DNA of 64,000 bases from Dugong dugon (lineage: Eukaryota > Chordata > Mammalia > Sirenia > Dugongidae). The notes beneath the pieces are model-generated. The model made no database searches. It had not been told where the DNA came from and was given only the letters and a program-made list of their open reading frames with translations. Numbering within the stretch: position 1 is the first letter of the stretch; each line of letters begins with the position of its first letter. Location: assembly GCA_030035585.1 (NCBI GenBank), contig CM057463.1, forward strand, positions 140,834,736-140,898,735. Reading direction: 5' to 3'. Below, in pieces: positions 47,198-60,199 of this stretch. The position numbers were made by a program, and so were the translations under genes.

Positions 47198-50100
47198 GGG
47201 AAGAAGCTACAGGCTCCTGTAAAGCATACAAGCTTTAGTCAGCAAAACTGAACCTCTTCTGCTGTCCTCTAGCTGAAGGCAGACAATCTGCCTGTTTGGC
47301 TTTGAAAGCCAGTAATACCTTCATTCCCTGGTATGCGAAATTCCCTTGGAAATCCAGGGGATTCAAATACTTGCTAGGCCTGCACTCTCCAGCCTTCTCC
47401 CACTCAGGGAACATTGGAGAAAGCAGCTTGTGCTGGGCAGACTCTTTCTTGTAACAAAACTGAAAACTTAAGTAGATTCAGTTAAGCAGCTTGAAGGAGA
47501 AGGCTGTCTTTTGCTTTCTCTTTCATATGGTGAATAGGAAACTAAAACTCACTGCTAACAAATGTTTTACTCAGGAGAAGTACGGTTTTGCCTCGTTAGC
47601 CTTCCAGAATGGGAGAAACGCGGTTTCTCTTCTCCTTTAGCGATACCGTGTGTAAAGCCCTATTCTCAGCTTCGCAGCACAGAATGCCTCGAGGAATGCT
47701 GGAAAGTCTGAACGGCTTCAACTACTTGAAAGGGAGAAAAGTCATACGCTTTATCCAGGTAGACAATGCACAGGCAACTTTCTTAGGCATGTAACCCAGA
47801 GGGACTTTCCAACACAGAAAGTGAATCGTGCTCCGTTCCTCCCCAGACTGAGAGCAACAAGCTCTTGCTTTCTCTTTCAGGCAGGGAAGAAGCTACATGC
47901 TCGTGTTAGGCACACAAGCTATAGTCAGCAAATCTGAACCTCTTCTATTGTCCTCTAGCTGAAGGCACACAATCTACCTGTCTGGCTTTGAAAGCCAACA
48001 GTACCATCATTCCCTGGCATGCAAACTTCCCTTAGAAACCCAGGGGATACAAATACTTGCTGGGCCTGCACCGTCCAGCCTTCTCCCACTCAGAGAACAT
48101 TGGCGAAAGCAGCTTTGCTGGGCGGACTCTTTCCTCTAAGAAAACTGAAAACTTAAGTAGATTCAGTTAAGCAGCTTGAAGGAGAACGCTGTATTTTCCT
48201 ATGTCTTTCATGTGGTGAATGGGGAACTTACAATTGCTGCTAACAAAGTTTCTACTCAGCCCAACTACGGTTTTGCCTCCTTCGCGTTCCAGAATGGGAT
48301 AAACGCGGTTTCTCTTCTCCTTTAGCGATACCGTGTGTAAAGCCCTATTCTCAGCTTCGCAGCACAGAATGCCTCAAGGAATGCATGCTGGAAAGTCTGA
48401 ACGGCTTCAACTACTTGAAAGGGAGAAAAGTCATACGCTTTATCCACGTAGACAATGCACAGGCAACTTTCTTAGGCATGTAACACAGAGGGACTTTCCA
48501 ACACAGAAAGTGAATCGTGCTCCGTTCCTCCCCAGACTGAGAGCAACAAGCTCTTGCTTTCTCTTTCAGGCAGGGAAGAAGCTACATGCTCGTGTTAGGC
48601 ACACAAGCTATAGTCAGCAAATCTGAACCTCTTCTATTGTCCTCTAGCTGAAGGCACACAATCTACCTGTCTGGCTTTGAAAGCCAACAGTACCATCATT
48701 CCCTGGCATGCAAACTTCCCTTAGAAACCCAGGGGATACAAATACTTGCTGGGCCTGCACCGTCCAGCCTTCTCCCACTCAGAGAACATTGGCGAAAGCA
48801 GCTTTGCTGGGCGGACTCTTTCCTCTAAGAAAAGTGAAAACTTAAGTAGATTCAGTTAAGCAGCTTGAAGGAGAACGCTGTATTTTCCTATGTCTTTCAT
48901 GTGGTGAATGGGGAACTTACAATTGCTGCTAACAAAATTTCTACTCAGCCCAACTACGGTTTTGCCTCCTTCGCGTTCCAGAATGGGATAAACGCGGTTT
49001 CTCTTCTCCTTTAGCGATACCGTGTGTAAAGCCCTATTCTCAGCTTCGCAGCACAGAATGCCTCGAGGAATGCATGCTGGAAAGTCTGAACGGCTTCAAC
49101 TACTTGAAAGGGAGAAAAGTCATACGCTTTATCCACGTAGACAATGCACAGGCAACTTTCTTAGGCATGTAACACAGAGGGACTTTCCAACACAGAAAGT
49201 GAATCGTGCTCCGTTCCTCCCCAGACTGAGAGCAACAAGCTCTTGCTTTCTCTTTCAGGCAGGGAAGAAGCTACATGCTCGTGTTAGGCACACAAGCTAT
49301 AGTCAGCAAATCGGAACCTCTTCTATTGTCCTCTAGCTGAAGGCACACAATCTACCTGTCTGGCTTTGAAAGCCAACAGTACCATCATTCCCTGGCATGC
49401 AAACTTCCCTTAGAAACCCAGGAGATACAAATACTTGCTGGGCCTGCACCGTCCAGCCTTCTCCCACTCAGAGAACATTGGCGAAAGCAGCTTTGCTGGG
49501 CGGACTCTTTCCTCTAAGAAAACTGAAAACTTAAGTAGATTCAGTTAAGCAGCTTGAAGGGGAACGCTGTATTTTCCTATGTCTTTCATGTGGTGAATGG
49601 GGAACTTACAATTGCTGCTAACAAAATTTCTACTCAGCACAACTACGGTTTTGCCTCCTTCGCGTTCCAGAATGGGATAAACGCGGTTTCTCTTCTCCTT
49701 TAGCGATACCGTGTGTAAAGCCCTATTCTCAGCTTCGCAGCACAGAATGCCTCGAGGAATGCATGCTGGAAAGTCTGAACGGCTTCAACTACTTGAAAGG
49801 GAGAAAAGTCATACGCTTTATCCAGGTAGACAATGCACAGGCAACTTTCTTAGGCATGTAACCCAGAGGGACTTTCCAACACAGAAAGTGAATCGTGCTC
49901 CGTTCCTCCCCAGACTGAGAGCAACAAGCTCTTGCTTTCTCTTTCAGGCAGGGAAGAAGCTACATGCTCGTGTTAGGCACACAAGCTATAGTCAGCAAAT
50001 CTGAACCTCTTCTATTGTCCTCTAGCTGAAGGCACACAATCTACCTGTCTGGCTTTGAAAGCCAACAGTACCATCATTCCCTGGCATGCAAACTTCCCTT

Positions 50101-51312
50101 AGAAACCCAGGGGATACAAATACTTGCTGGGCCTGCACCGTCCAGCCTTCTCCCACTCAGAGAACATTGGCGAAAGCAGCTTTGCTGGGCGGACTCTTTC
50201 CTCTAAGAAAACTGAAAACTTAAGTAGATTCAGTTAAGCAGCTTGAAGGAGAACGCTGTATTTTCCTATGTCTTTCATGTGGTGAATGGGGAACTTACAA
50301 TTGCTGCTAACAAAATTTCTACTCAGCACAACTACGGTTTTGCCTCCTTCGCGTTCCAGAATGGGATAAACGCGGTTTCTCTTCTCCTTTAGCGATACCG
50401 TGTGTAAAGCCCTATTCTCAGCTTCGCAGCACAGAATGCCTCGAGGAATGCATGCTGGAAAGTCTGAACGGCTTCAACTACTTGAAAGGGAGAAAAGTCA
50501 TACGCTTTATCCAGGTAGGCAATGCACAGGCAACTTTCTTAGGCATGTAACACAGAGGGACTTTCCAACACAGAAAGTGAATCGTGCTCCGTTCCTCCCC
50601 AGACTGAGAGCAACAAGCTCTTGCTTTCTCTTTCAGGCAGGGAAGAAGCTACATGCTCGTGTTAGGCACACAAGCTTTAGTCAGCAAATCGGAACCTCTT
50701 CTATTGTCCTCTAGCTGTCTACCTGTCTGGCTTTGAAAGCCAACAGTACCTTCATTCACTGGTACGCAAACTTCCCTTAGAAACCCAGAGGTTACAAATA
50801 CTTGCTGGGCCTGCACTCTCCAGCCTTCTCCCACTCAGAGAACATTGGCGAAAGCAGCTTTGCTGGGCGGACTCTTTCCTCTAAGAAAACTGAAAACTTA
50901 AGTAGATTCAGTTAAGCAGCTTGAAGGAGAACCTTGTATTTTCCTATGTCTTTCATGTGGTGAATGGGGAACTTAGAATTGCTGCTAACAAAGTTTCTAC
51001 TCAGCACAACTACGGTTTTGCCTTCTTCGCGTTCCAGAATGGGAGAAACGCGGTTTCCTTCTCCTTTAGCGGTACCGTCTGTAAAGCCCTAATCTCAGCT
51101 TCGCAGCACAGAATGCCTCCCGGATTGATGGAAAGTCTGAACGGCTTCAACTACTTGAAAGGGAGAAAAGTCATACGCTTTATTCAGGTAGACAATGCAC
51201 AGGCAACTTTCTTAGGCATGTAACCCAGAGGGACTTTCCAACACAGAAAGTGAATCGTGCTCCGTTCCTCCCCAGACTGAGAGCAACAAGCTCTTGCTTT
51301 CTCTTTCAGGCA
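47198..51312 (+). repeat. Module 20: ABBBBC
   Basis: Monomers start at 47198 (A), 47884 (Ba), 48573 (Bb), 49262 (Bc), 49951 (B3) and 50640 (C). It is directly adjacent to module 19, giving the only tandem pair of 4115-bp modules in the window. Confidence 0.95.
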
Positions 51313-53360
51313 GGGAAGAAGCTACAGGCTCCTGTAAAGCATACAAGCTTTAGTCAGCAAAACTGAACCTCTTCTGCTGTCCTCTAGCTGAAGGCAGACA
51401 ATCTGCCTGTTTGGCTTTGAAAGCCAGTAATACCTTCATTCCCTGGTATGCGAAATTCCCTTGGAAATCCAGGGGATTCAAATACTTGCTAGGCCTGCAC
51501 TCTCCAGCCTTCTCCCACTCAGGGAACATTGGAGAAAGCAGCTTGTGCTGGGCAGACTCTTTCTTGTAACAAAACTGAAAACTTAAGTAGATTCAGTTAA
51601 GCAGCTTGAAGGAGAAGGCTGTCTTTTGCTTTCTCTTTCATATGGTGAATAGGAAACTAAAACTCACTGCTAACAAATGTTTTACTCAGGAGAAGTACGG
51701 TTTTGCCTCGTTAGCCTTCCAGAATGGGAAAAACGCGGTTTCTCTTCTCCTTTAGCGATACCGTGTGTAAAGCCCTATTCTCAGCTTCGCAGCACAGAAT
51801 GCCTCGAGGAATGCTGGAAAGTCTGAACGGCTTCAACTACTTGAAAGGGAGAAAAGTCATACGCTTTATCCACGTAGACAATGCACAGGCAACTTTCTTA
51901 GGCATGTAACCCAGAGGGACTTTCCAACACAGAAAGTGAATCGTGCTCCGTTCCTCCCCAGACTGAGAGCAACAAGCTCTTGCTTTCTCTTTCAGGCAGG
52001 GAAGAAGCTACATGCTCGTGTTAGGCACACAAGCTATAGTCAGCAAATCTGAACCTCTTCTATTGTCCTCTAGCTGAAGGCACACAATCTACCTGTCTGG
52101 CTTTGAAAGCCAACAGTACCATCATTCCCTGGCATGCAAACTTCCCTTAGAAACCCAGGGGATACAAATACTTGCTGGGCCTGCACCGTCCAGCCTTCTC
52201 CCACTCAGAGAACATTGGAGAAAGCAGCTTTGCTGGGCGGACTCTTTCCTCTAAGAAAACTGAAAACTTAAGTAGATTCAGTTAAGCAGCTTGAAGGAGA
52301 ACGCTGTATTTTCCTATGTCTTTCATGTGGTGAATGGGGAACTTACAATTGCTGCTAACAAAATTTCTACTCAGCACAACTACGGTTTTGCCTCCTTCGC
52401 GTTCCAGAATGGGATAAACGCGGTTTCTCTTCTCCTTTAGCGATACCGTGTGTAAAGCCCTATTCTCAGCTTCGCAGCACAGAATGCCTCGAGGAATGCA
52501 TGCTGGAAAGTCTGAACGGCTTCAACTACTTGAAAGGGAGAAAAGTCATACGCTTTATCCAGGTAGGCAATGCACAGGCAACTTTCTTAGGCATGTAACA
52601 CAGAGGGACTTTCCAACACAGAAAGTGAATCGTGCTCCGTTCCTCCCCAGACTGAGAGCAACAAGCTCTTGCTTTCTCTTTCATGCAGGGAAGAAGCTAC
52701 ATGCTCGTGTTAGGCACACAAGCTTTAGTCAGCAAATCGGAACCTCTTCTATTGTCCTCTAGCTGTCTACCTGTCTGGCTTTGAAAGCCAACAGTACCTT
52801 CATTCACTGGTACGCAAACTTCCCTTAGAAACCCAGAGGTTACAAATACTTGCTGGGCCTGCACTCTCCAGCCTTCTCCCACTCAGAGAACATTGGCGAA
52901 AGCAGCTTTGCTGGGCGGACTCTTTCCTCTAAGAAAACTGAAAACTTAAGTAGATTCAGTTAAGCAGCTTGAAGGAGAACCTTGTATTTTCCTATGTCTT
53001 TCATGTGGTGAATGGGGAACTTAGAATTGCTGCTAACAAAGTTTCTACTCAGCACAACTACGGTTTTGCCTTCTTCGCGTTCCAGAATGGGAGAAACGCG
53101 GTTTCCTTCTCCTTTAGCGGTACCGTCTGTAAAGCCCTAATCTCAGCTTCGCAGCACAGAATGCCTCCCGGATTGATGGAAAGTCTGAACGGCTTCAACT
53201 ACTTGAAAGGGAGAAAAGTCATATGCTTTATTCAGGTAGACAATGCACAGGCAACTTTCTTAGGCATGTAACCCAGAGGGACTTTCCAACACAGAAAGTG
53301 AATCGTGCTCCGTTCCTCCCCAGACTGAGAGCAACAAGCTCTTGCTTTCTCTTTCAGGCA
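51313..53360 (+). repeat. Module 21: ABC
   Basis: Monomers start at 51313 (A), 51999 (B1) and 52688 (C). Private changes are A at 51730 (GGGAAAAACG) and T at 52684 (TTTCATGCAGGG). The C has T at 53224 (GTCATATGC), shared only with the next C. Confidence 0.95.
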
Positions 53361-55411
53361 GGGAAGAAGCTACATGCTCGTGTTAGGCACACAAGCTATA
53401 GTCAGCAAATCTGAACCTCTTCTATTGTCCTCTAGCTGAAGGCACACAATCTACCTGTCTGGCTTTGAAAGCCAACAGTACCATCATTCCCTGGCATGCA
53501 AACTTCCCTTAGAAACCCAGGGGATACAAATACTTGCTGGGCCTGCACCGTCCAGCCTTCTCCCACTCAGAGAACATTGGAGAAAGCAGCTTTGCTGGGC
53601 GGACTCTTTCCTCTAAGAAAACTGAAAACTTAAGTAGATTCAGTTAAGCAGCTTGAAGGAGAACGCTGTATTTTCCTATGTCTTTCATGTGGTGAATGGG
53701 GAACTTACAATTGCTGCTAACAAAATTTCTACTCAGCACAACTACGGTTTTGCCTCCTTCGCGTTCCAGAATGGGATAAACGCGGTTTCTCTTCTCCTTT
53801 AGCGATACCGTGTGTAAAGCCCTATTCTCAGCTTCGCAGCACAGAATGCCTCGAGGAATGCATGCTGGAAAGTCTGAACGGCTTCAACTACTTGAAAGGG
53901 AGAAAAGTCATACGCTTTATCCAGGTAGACAATGCACAGGCAACTTTCTTAGGCATGTAACCCAGAGGGACTTTCCAACACAGAAAGTGAATCGTGCTCC
54001 GTTCCTCCCCAGACTGAGAGCAACAAGCTCTTGCTTTCTCTTTCAGGCAGGGAAGAAGCTACATGCTCGTGTTAGGCACACAAGCTATAGTCAGCAAATC
54101 TGAACCTCTTCTATTGTCCTCTAGCTGAAGGCACACAATCTACCTGTCTGGCTTTGAAAGCCAACAGTACCATCATTCCCTGGCATGCAAACTTCCCTTA
54201 GAAACCCAGGGGATACAAATACTTGCTGGGCCTGCACCGTCCAGCCTTCTCCCACTCAGAGAACATTGGCGAAAGCAGCTTTGCTGGGCGGACTCTTTCC
54301 TCTAAGAAAACTGAAAACTTAAGTAGATTCAGTTAAGCAGCTTGAAGGAGAACGCTGTATTTTCCTATGTCTTTCATGTGGTGAATGGGGAACTTACAAT
54401 TGCTGCTAACAAAATTTCTACTCAGCACAACTACGGTTTTGCCTCCTTCGCGTTCCAGAATGGGATAAACGCGGTTTCTCTTCTCCTTTAGCGATACCGT
54501 GTGTAAAGCCCTATTCTCAGCTTCGCAGCACAGAATGCCTCGAGGAATGCATGCTGGAAAGTCTGAACGGCTTCAACTACTTGAAAGGGAGAAAAGTCAT
54601 ACGCTTTATCCAGGTAGGCAATGCACAGGCAACTTTCTTAGGCATGTAACACAGAGGGACTTTCCAACACAGAAAGTGAATCGTGCTCCGTTCCTCCCCA
54701 GACTGAGAGCAACAAGCTCTTGCTTTCTCTTTCAGGCAGGGAAGAAGCTACATGCTCGTGTTAGGCACACAAGCTTTAGTCAGCAAATCGGAACCTCTTC
54801 TATTGTCCTCTAGCTGTCTACCTGTCTGGCTTTGAAAGCCAACAGTACCTTCATTCACTGGTACGCAAACTTCCCTTAGAAACCCAGAGGTTACAAATAC
54901 TTGCTGGGCCTGCACTCTCCAGCCTTCTCCCACTCAGAGAACATTGGCGAAAGCAGCTTTGCTGGGCGGACTCTTTCCTCTAAGAAAACTGAAAACTTAA
55001 GTAGATTCAGTTAAGCAGCTTGAAGGAGAACCTTGTATTTTCCTATGTCTTTCATGTGGTGAATGGGGAACTTAGAATTGCTGCTAACAAAGTTTCTACT
55101 CAGCACAACTACGGTTTTGCCTTCTTCGCGTTCCAGAATGGGAGAAACGCGGTTTCCTTCTCCTTTAGCGGTACCGTCTGTAAAGCCCTAATCTCAGCTT
55201 CGCAGCACAGAATGCCTCCCGGATTGATGGAAAGTCTGAACGGCTTCAACTACTTGAAAGGGAGAAAAGTCATATGCTTTATTCAGGTAGACAATGCACA
55301 GGCAACTTTCTTAGGCATGTAACCCAGAGGGACTTTCCAACACAGAAAGTGAATCGTGCTCCGTTCCTCCCCAGACTGAGAGCAACAAGCTCTTGCTTTC
55401 TCTTTCAGGCA
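53361..55411 (+). repeat. Module 22: BBC, 53-kb subtype
   Basis: Monomers start at 53361 (B), 54050 (B3) and 54739 (C). The first B has TTGGAGAAAG with GAAGGAGAACG, CAGGTAGAC and AACCCAG, a combination found only here and in module 23. The C has T at 55275 (GTCATATGC). Confidence 0.95.
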
Positions 55412-57462
55412 GGGAAGAAGCTACATGCTCGTGTTAGGCACACAAGCTATAGTCAGCAAATCTGAACCTCTTCTATTGTCCTCTAGCTGAAGGCACACAA
55501 TCTACCTGTCTGGCTTTGAAAGCCAACAGTACCATCATTCCCTGGCATGCAAACTTCCCTTAGAAACCCAGGGGATACAAATACTTGCTGGGCCTGCACC
55601 GTCCAGCCTTCTCCCACTCAGAGAACATTGGAGAAAGCAGCTTTGCTGGGCGGACTCTTTCCTCTAAGAAAACTGAAAACTTAAGTAGATTCAGTTAAGC
55701 AGCTTGAAGGAGAACGCTGTATTTTCCTATGTCTTTCATGTGGTGAATGGGGAACTTACAATTGCTGCTAACAAAATTTCTACTCAGCACAACTACGGTT
55801 TTGCCTCCTTCGCGTTCCAGAATGGGATAAACGCGGTTTCTCTTCTCCTTTAGCGATACCGTGTGTAAAGCCCTATTCTCAGCTTCGCAGCACAGAATGC
55901 CTCGAGGAATGCATGCTGGAAAGTCTGAACGGCTTCAACTACTTGAAAGGGAGAAAAGTCATACGCTTTATCCAGGTAGACAATGCACAGGCAACTTTCT
56001 TAGGCATGTAACCCAGAGGGACTTTCCAACACAGAAAGTGAATCGTGCTCCGTTCCTCCCCAGACTGAGAGCAACAAGCTCTTGCTTTCTCTTTCAGGCA
56101 GGGAAGAAGCTACATGCTCGTGTTAGGCACACAAGCTATAGTCAGCAAATCTGAACCTCTTCTATTGTCCTCTAGCTGAAGGCACACAATCTACCTGTCT
56201 GGCTTTGAAAGCCAACAGTACCATCATTCCCTGGCATGCAAACTTCCCTTAGAAACCCAGGGGATACAAATACTTGCTGGGCCTGCACCGTCCAGCCTTC
56301 TCCCACTCAGAGAACATTGGCGAAAGCAGCTTTGCTGGGCGGACTCTTTCCTCTAAGAAAACTGAAAACTTAAGTAGATTCAGTTAAGCAGCTTGAAGGA
56401 GAACGCTGTATTTTCCTATGTCTTTCATGTGGTGAATGGGGAACTTACAATTGCTGCTAACAAAGTTTCTACTCAGCACAACTACGGTTTTGCCTCCTTC
56501 GCGTTCCAGAATGGGATAAACGCGGTTTCTCTTCTCCTTTAGCGATACCGTGTGTAAAGCCCTATTCTCAGCTTCGCAGCACAGAATGCCTCGAGGAATG
56601 CATGCTGGAAAGTCTGAACGGCTTCAACTACTTGAAAGGGAGAAAAGTCATACGCTTTATCCAGGTAGGCAATGCACAGGCAACTTTCTTAGGCATGTAA
56701 CACAGAGGGACTTTCCAACACAGAAAGTGAATCGTGCTCCGTTCCTCCCCAGACTGAGAGCAACAAGCTCTTGCTTTCTCTTTCAGGCAGGGAAGAAGCT
56801 ACATGCTCGTGTTAGGCACACAAGCTTTAGTCAGCAAATCGGAACCTCTTCTATTGTCCTCTAGCTGTCTACCTGTCTGGCTTTGAAAGCCAACAGTACC
56901 TTCATTCACTGGTACGCAAACTTCCCTTAGAAACCCAGAGGTTACAAATACTTGCTGGGCCTGCACTCTCCAGCCTTCTCCCACTCAGAGAACATTGGCG
57001 AAAGCAGCTTTGCTGGGCGGACTCTTTCCTCTAAGAAAACTGAAAACTTAAGTAGATTCAGTTAAGCAGCTTGAAGGAGAACCTTGTATTTTCCTATGTC
57101 TTTCATGTGGTGAATGGGGAACTTAGAATTGCTGCTAACAAAGTTTCTACTCAGCACAACTACGGTTTTGCCTTCTTCGCGTTCCAGAATGGGAGAAACG
57201 CGGTTTCCTTCTCCTTTAGCGGTACCGTCTGTAAAGCCCTAATCTCAGCTTCGCAGCACAGAATGCCTCCCGGATTGATGGAAAGTCTGAACGGCTTCAA
57301 CTACTTGAAAGGGAGAAAAGTCATACGCTTTATTCAGGTAGACAATGCACAGGCAACTTTCTTAGGCATGTAACCCAGAGGGACTTTCCAACACAGAAAG
57401 TGAATCGTGCTCCGTTCCTCCCCAGACTGAGAGCAACAAGCTCTTGCTTTCTCTTTCAGGCA
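55412..57462 (+). repeat. Module 23: BBC, 53-kb subtype
   Basis: Monomers start at 55412 (B), 56101 (B3) and 56790 (C). It is nearly identical to module 22. It differs at 56465 (CAAAGTTTC versus CAAAATTTC), and its C has the ordinary GTCATACGC. Confidence 0.95.
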
Positions 57463-60199
57463 GGGAAGAAGCTACAGGCTCCTGTAAAGCATACAAGCTT
57501 TAGTCAGCAAAACTGAACCTCTTCTGCTGTCCTCTAGCTGAAGGCAGACAATCTGCCTGTTTGGCTTTGAAAGCCAGTAATACCTTCATTCCCTGGTATG
57601 CGAAATTCCCTTGGAAATCCAGGGGATTCAAATACTTGCTAGGCCTGCACTCTCCAGCCTTCTCCCACTCAGGGAACATTGGAGAAAGCAGCTTGTGCTG
57701 GGCAGACTCTTTCTTGTAACAAAACTGAAAACTTAAGTAGATTCAGTTAAGCAGCTTGAAGGAGAAGGCTGTCTTTTGCTTTCTCTTTCATATGGTGAAT
57801 AGGAAACTAAAACTCACTGCTAACAAATGTTTTACTCAGGAGAAGTACGGTTTTGCCTCGTTAGCCTTCCAGAATGGGAGAAACGCGGTTTCTCTTCTCC
57901 TTTAGCGATACCGTGTGTAAAGCCCTATTCTCAGCTTCGCAGCACAGAATGCCTCGAGGAATGCTGGAAAGTCTGAACGGCTTCAACTACTTGAAAGGGA
58001 GAAAAGTCATACGCTTTATCCACGTAGACAATGCACAGGCAACTTTCTTAGGCATGTAACCCAGAGGGACTTTCCAACACAGAAAGTGAATCGTGCTCCG
58101 TTCCTCCCCAGACTGAGAGCAACAAGCTCTTGCTTTCTCTTTCAGGCAGGGAAGAAGCTACATGCTCGTGTTAGGCACACAAGCTATAGTCAGCAAATCT
58201 GAACCTCTTCTATTGTCCTCTAGCTGAAGGCACACAATCTACCTGTCTGGCTTTGAAAGCCAACAGTACCATCATTCCCTGGCATGCAAACTTCCCTTAG
58301 AAACCCAGGGGATACAAATACTTGCTGGGCCTGCACCGTCCAGCCTTCTCCCACTCAGAGAACATTGGAGAAAGCAGCTTTGCTGGGCGGACTCTTTCCT
58401 CTAAGAAAACTGAAAACTTAAGTAGATTCAGTTAAGCAGCTTGAAGGGGAACGCTGTATTTTCCTATGTCTTTCATGTGGTGAATGGGGAACTTACAATT
58501 GCTGCTAACAAAATTTCTACTCAGCACAACTACGGTTTTGCCTCCTTCGCGTTCCAGAATGGGATAAACGCGGTTTCTCTTCTCCTTTAGCGATACCGTG
58601 TGTAAAGCCCTATTCTCAGCTTCGCAGCACAGAATGCCTCGAGGAATGCATGCTGGAAAGTCTGAACGGCTTCAACTACTTGAAAGGGAGAAAAGTCATA
58701 CGCTTTATCCAGGTAGACAATGCACAGGCAACTTTCTTAGGCATGTAACCCAGAGGGACTTTCCAACACAGAAAGTGAATCGTGCTCCGTTCCTCCCCAG
58801 ACTGAGAGCAACAAGCTCTTGCTTTCTCTTTCAGGCAGGGAAGAAGCTACATGCTCGTGTTAGGCACACAAGCTATAGTCAGCAAATCTGAACCTCTTCT
58901 ATTGTCCTCTAGCTGAAGGCACACAATCTACCTGTCTGGCTTTGAAAGCCAACAGTACCATCATTCCCTGGCATGCAAACTTCCCTTAGAAACCCAGGGG
59001 ATACAAATACTTGCTGGGCCTGCACCGTCCAGCCTTCTCCCACTCAGAGAACATTGGCGAAAGCAGCTTTGCTGGGCGGACTCTTTCCTCTAAGAAAACT
59101 GAAAACTTAAGTAGATTCAGTTAAGCAGCTTGAAGGAGAACGCTGTATTTTCCTATGTCTTTCATGTGGTGAATGGGGAACTTACAATTGCTGCTAACAA
59201 AATTTCTACTCAGCACAACTACGGTTTTGCCTCCTTCGCGTTCCAGAATGGGATAAACGCGGTTTCTCTTCTCCTTTAGCGATACCGTGTGTAAAGCCCT
59301 ATTCTCAGCTTCGCAGCACAGAATGCCTCGAGGAATGCATGCTGGAAAGTCTGAACGGCTTCACCTACTTGAAAGGGAGAAAAGTCATACGCTTTATCCA
59401 GGTAGGCAATGCACAGGCAACTTTCTTAGGCATGTAACACAGAGGGACTTTCCAACACAGAAAGTGAATCGTGCTCCGTTCCTCCCCAGACTGAGAGCAA
59501 CAAGCTCTTGCTTTCTCTTTCAGGCAGGGAAGAAGCTACATGCTCGTGTTAGGCACACAAGCTTTAGTCAGCAAATCGGAACCTCTTCTATTGTCCTCTA
59601 GCTGTCTACCTGTCTGGCTTTGAAAGCCAACAGTACCTTCATTCACTGGTACGCAAACTTCCCTTAGAAACCCAGAGGTTACAAATACTTGCTGGGCCTG
59701 CACTCTCCAGCCTTCTCCCACTCAGAGAACATTGGCGAAAGCAGCTTTGCTGGGCGGACTCTTTCCTCTAAGAAAACTGAAAACTTAAGTAGATTCAGTT
59801 AAGCAGCTTGAAGGAGAACCTTGTATTTTCCTATGTCTTTCATGTGGTGAATGGGGAACTTAGAATTGCTGCTAACAAAGTTTCTACTCAGCACAACTAC
59901 GGTTTTGCCTTCTTCGCGTTCCAGAATGGGAGAAACGCGGTTTCCTTCTCCTTTAGCGGTACCGTCTGTAAAGCCCTAATCTCAGCTTCGCAGCACAGAA
60001 TGCCTCCCGGATTGATGGAAAGTCTGAACGGCTTCAACTACTTGAAAGGGAGAAAAGTCATACGCTTTATTCAGGTAGACAATGCACAGGCAACTTTCTT
60101 AGGCATGTAACCCAGAGGGACTTTCCAACACAGAAAGTGAATCGTGCTCCGTTCCTCCCCAGACTGAGAGCAACAAGCTCTTGCTTTCTCTTTCAGGCA
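57463..60199 (+). repeat. Module 24: ABBC (unique 4-mer, 2737 bp)
   Basis: Monomers start at 57463 (A, CACGTAGAC subtype), 58149 (B2), 58838 (B3) and 59527 (C). It is the only four-monomer module. Its B2 has the same 5'/3' junction (A at 58369, G at 58448) as the first B of most BBC modules. There is a private C at 59364 (TTCACCTACTTG). Confidence 0.95.
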
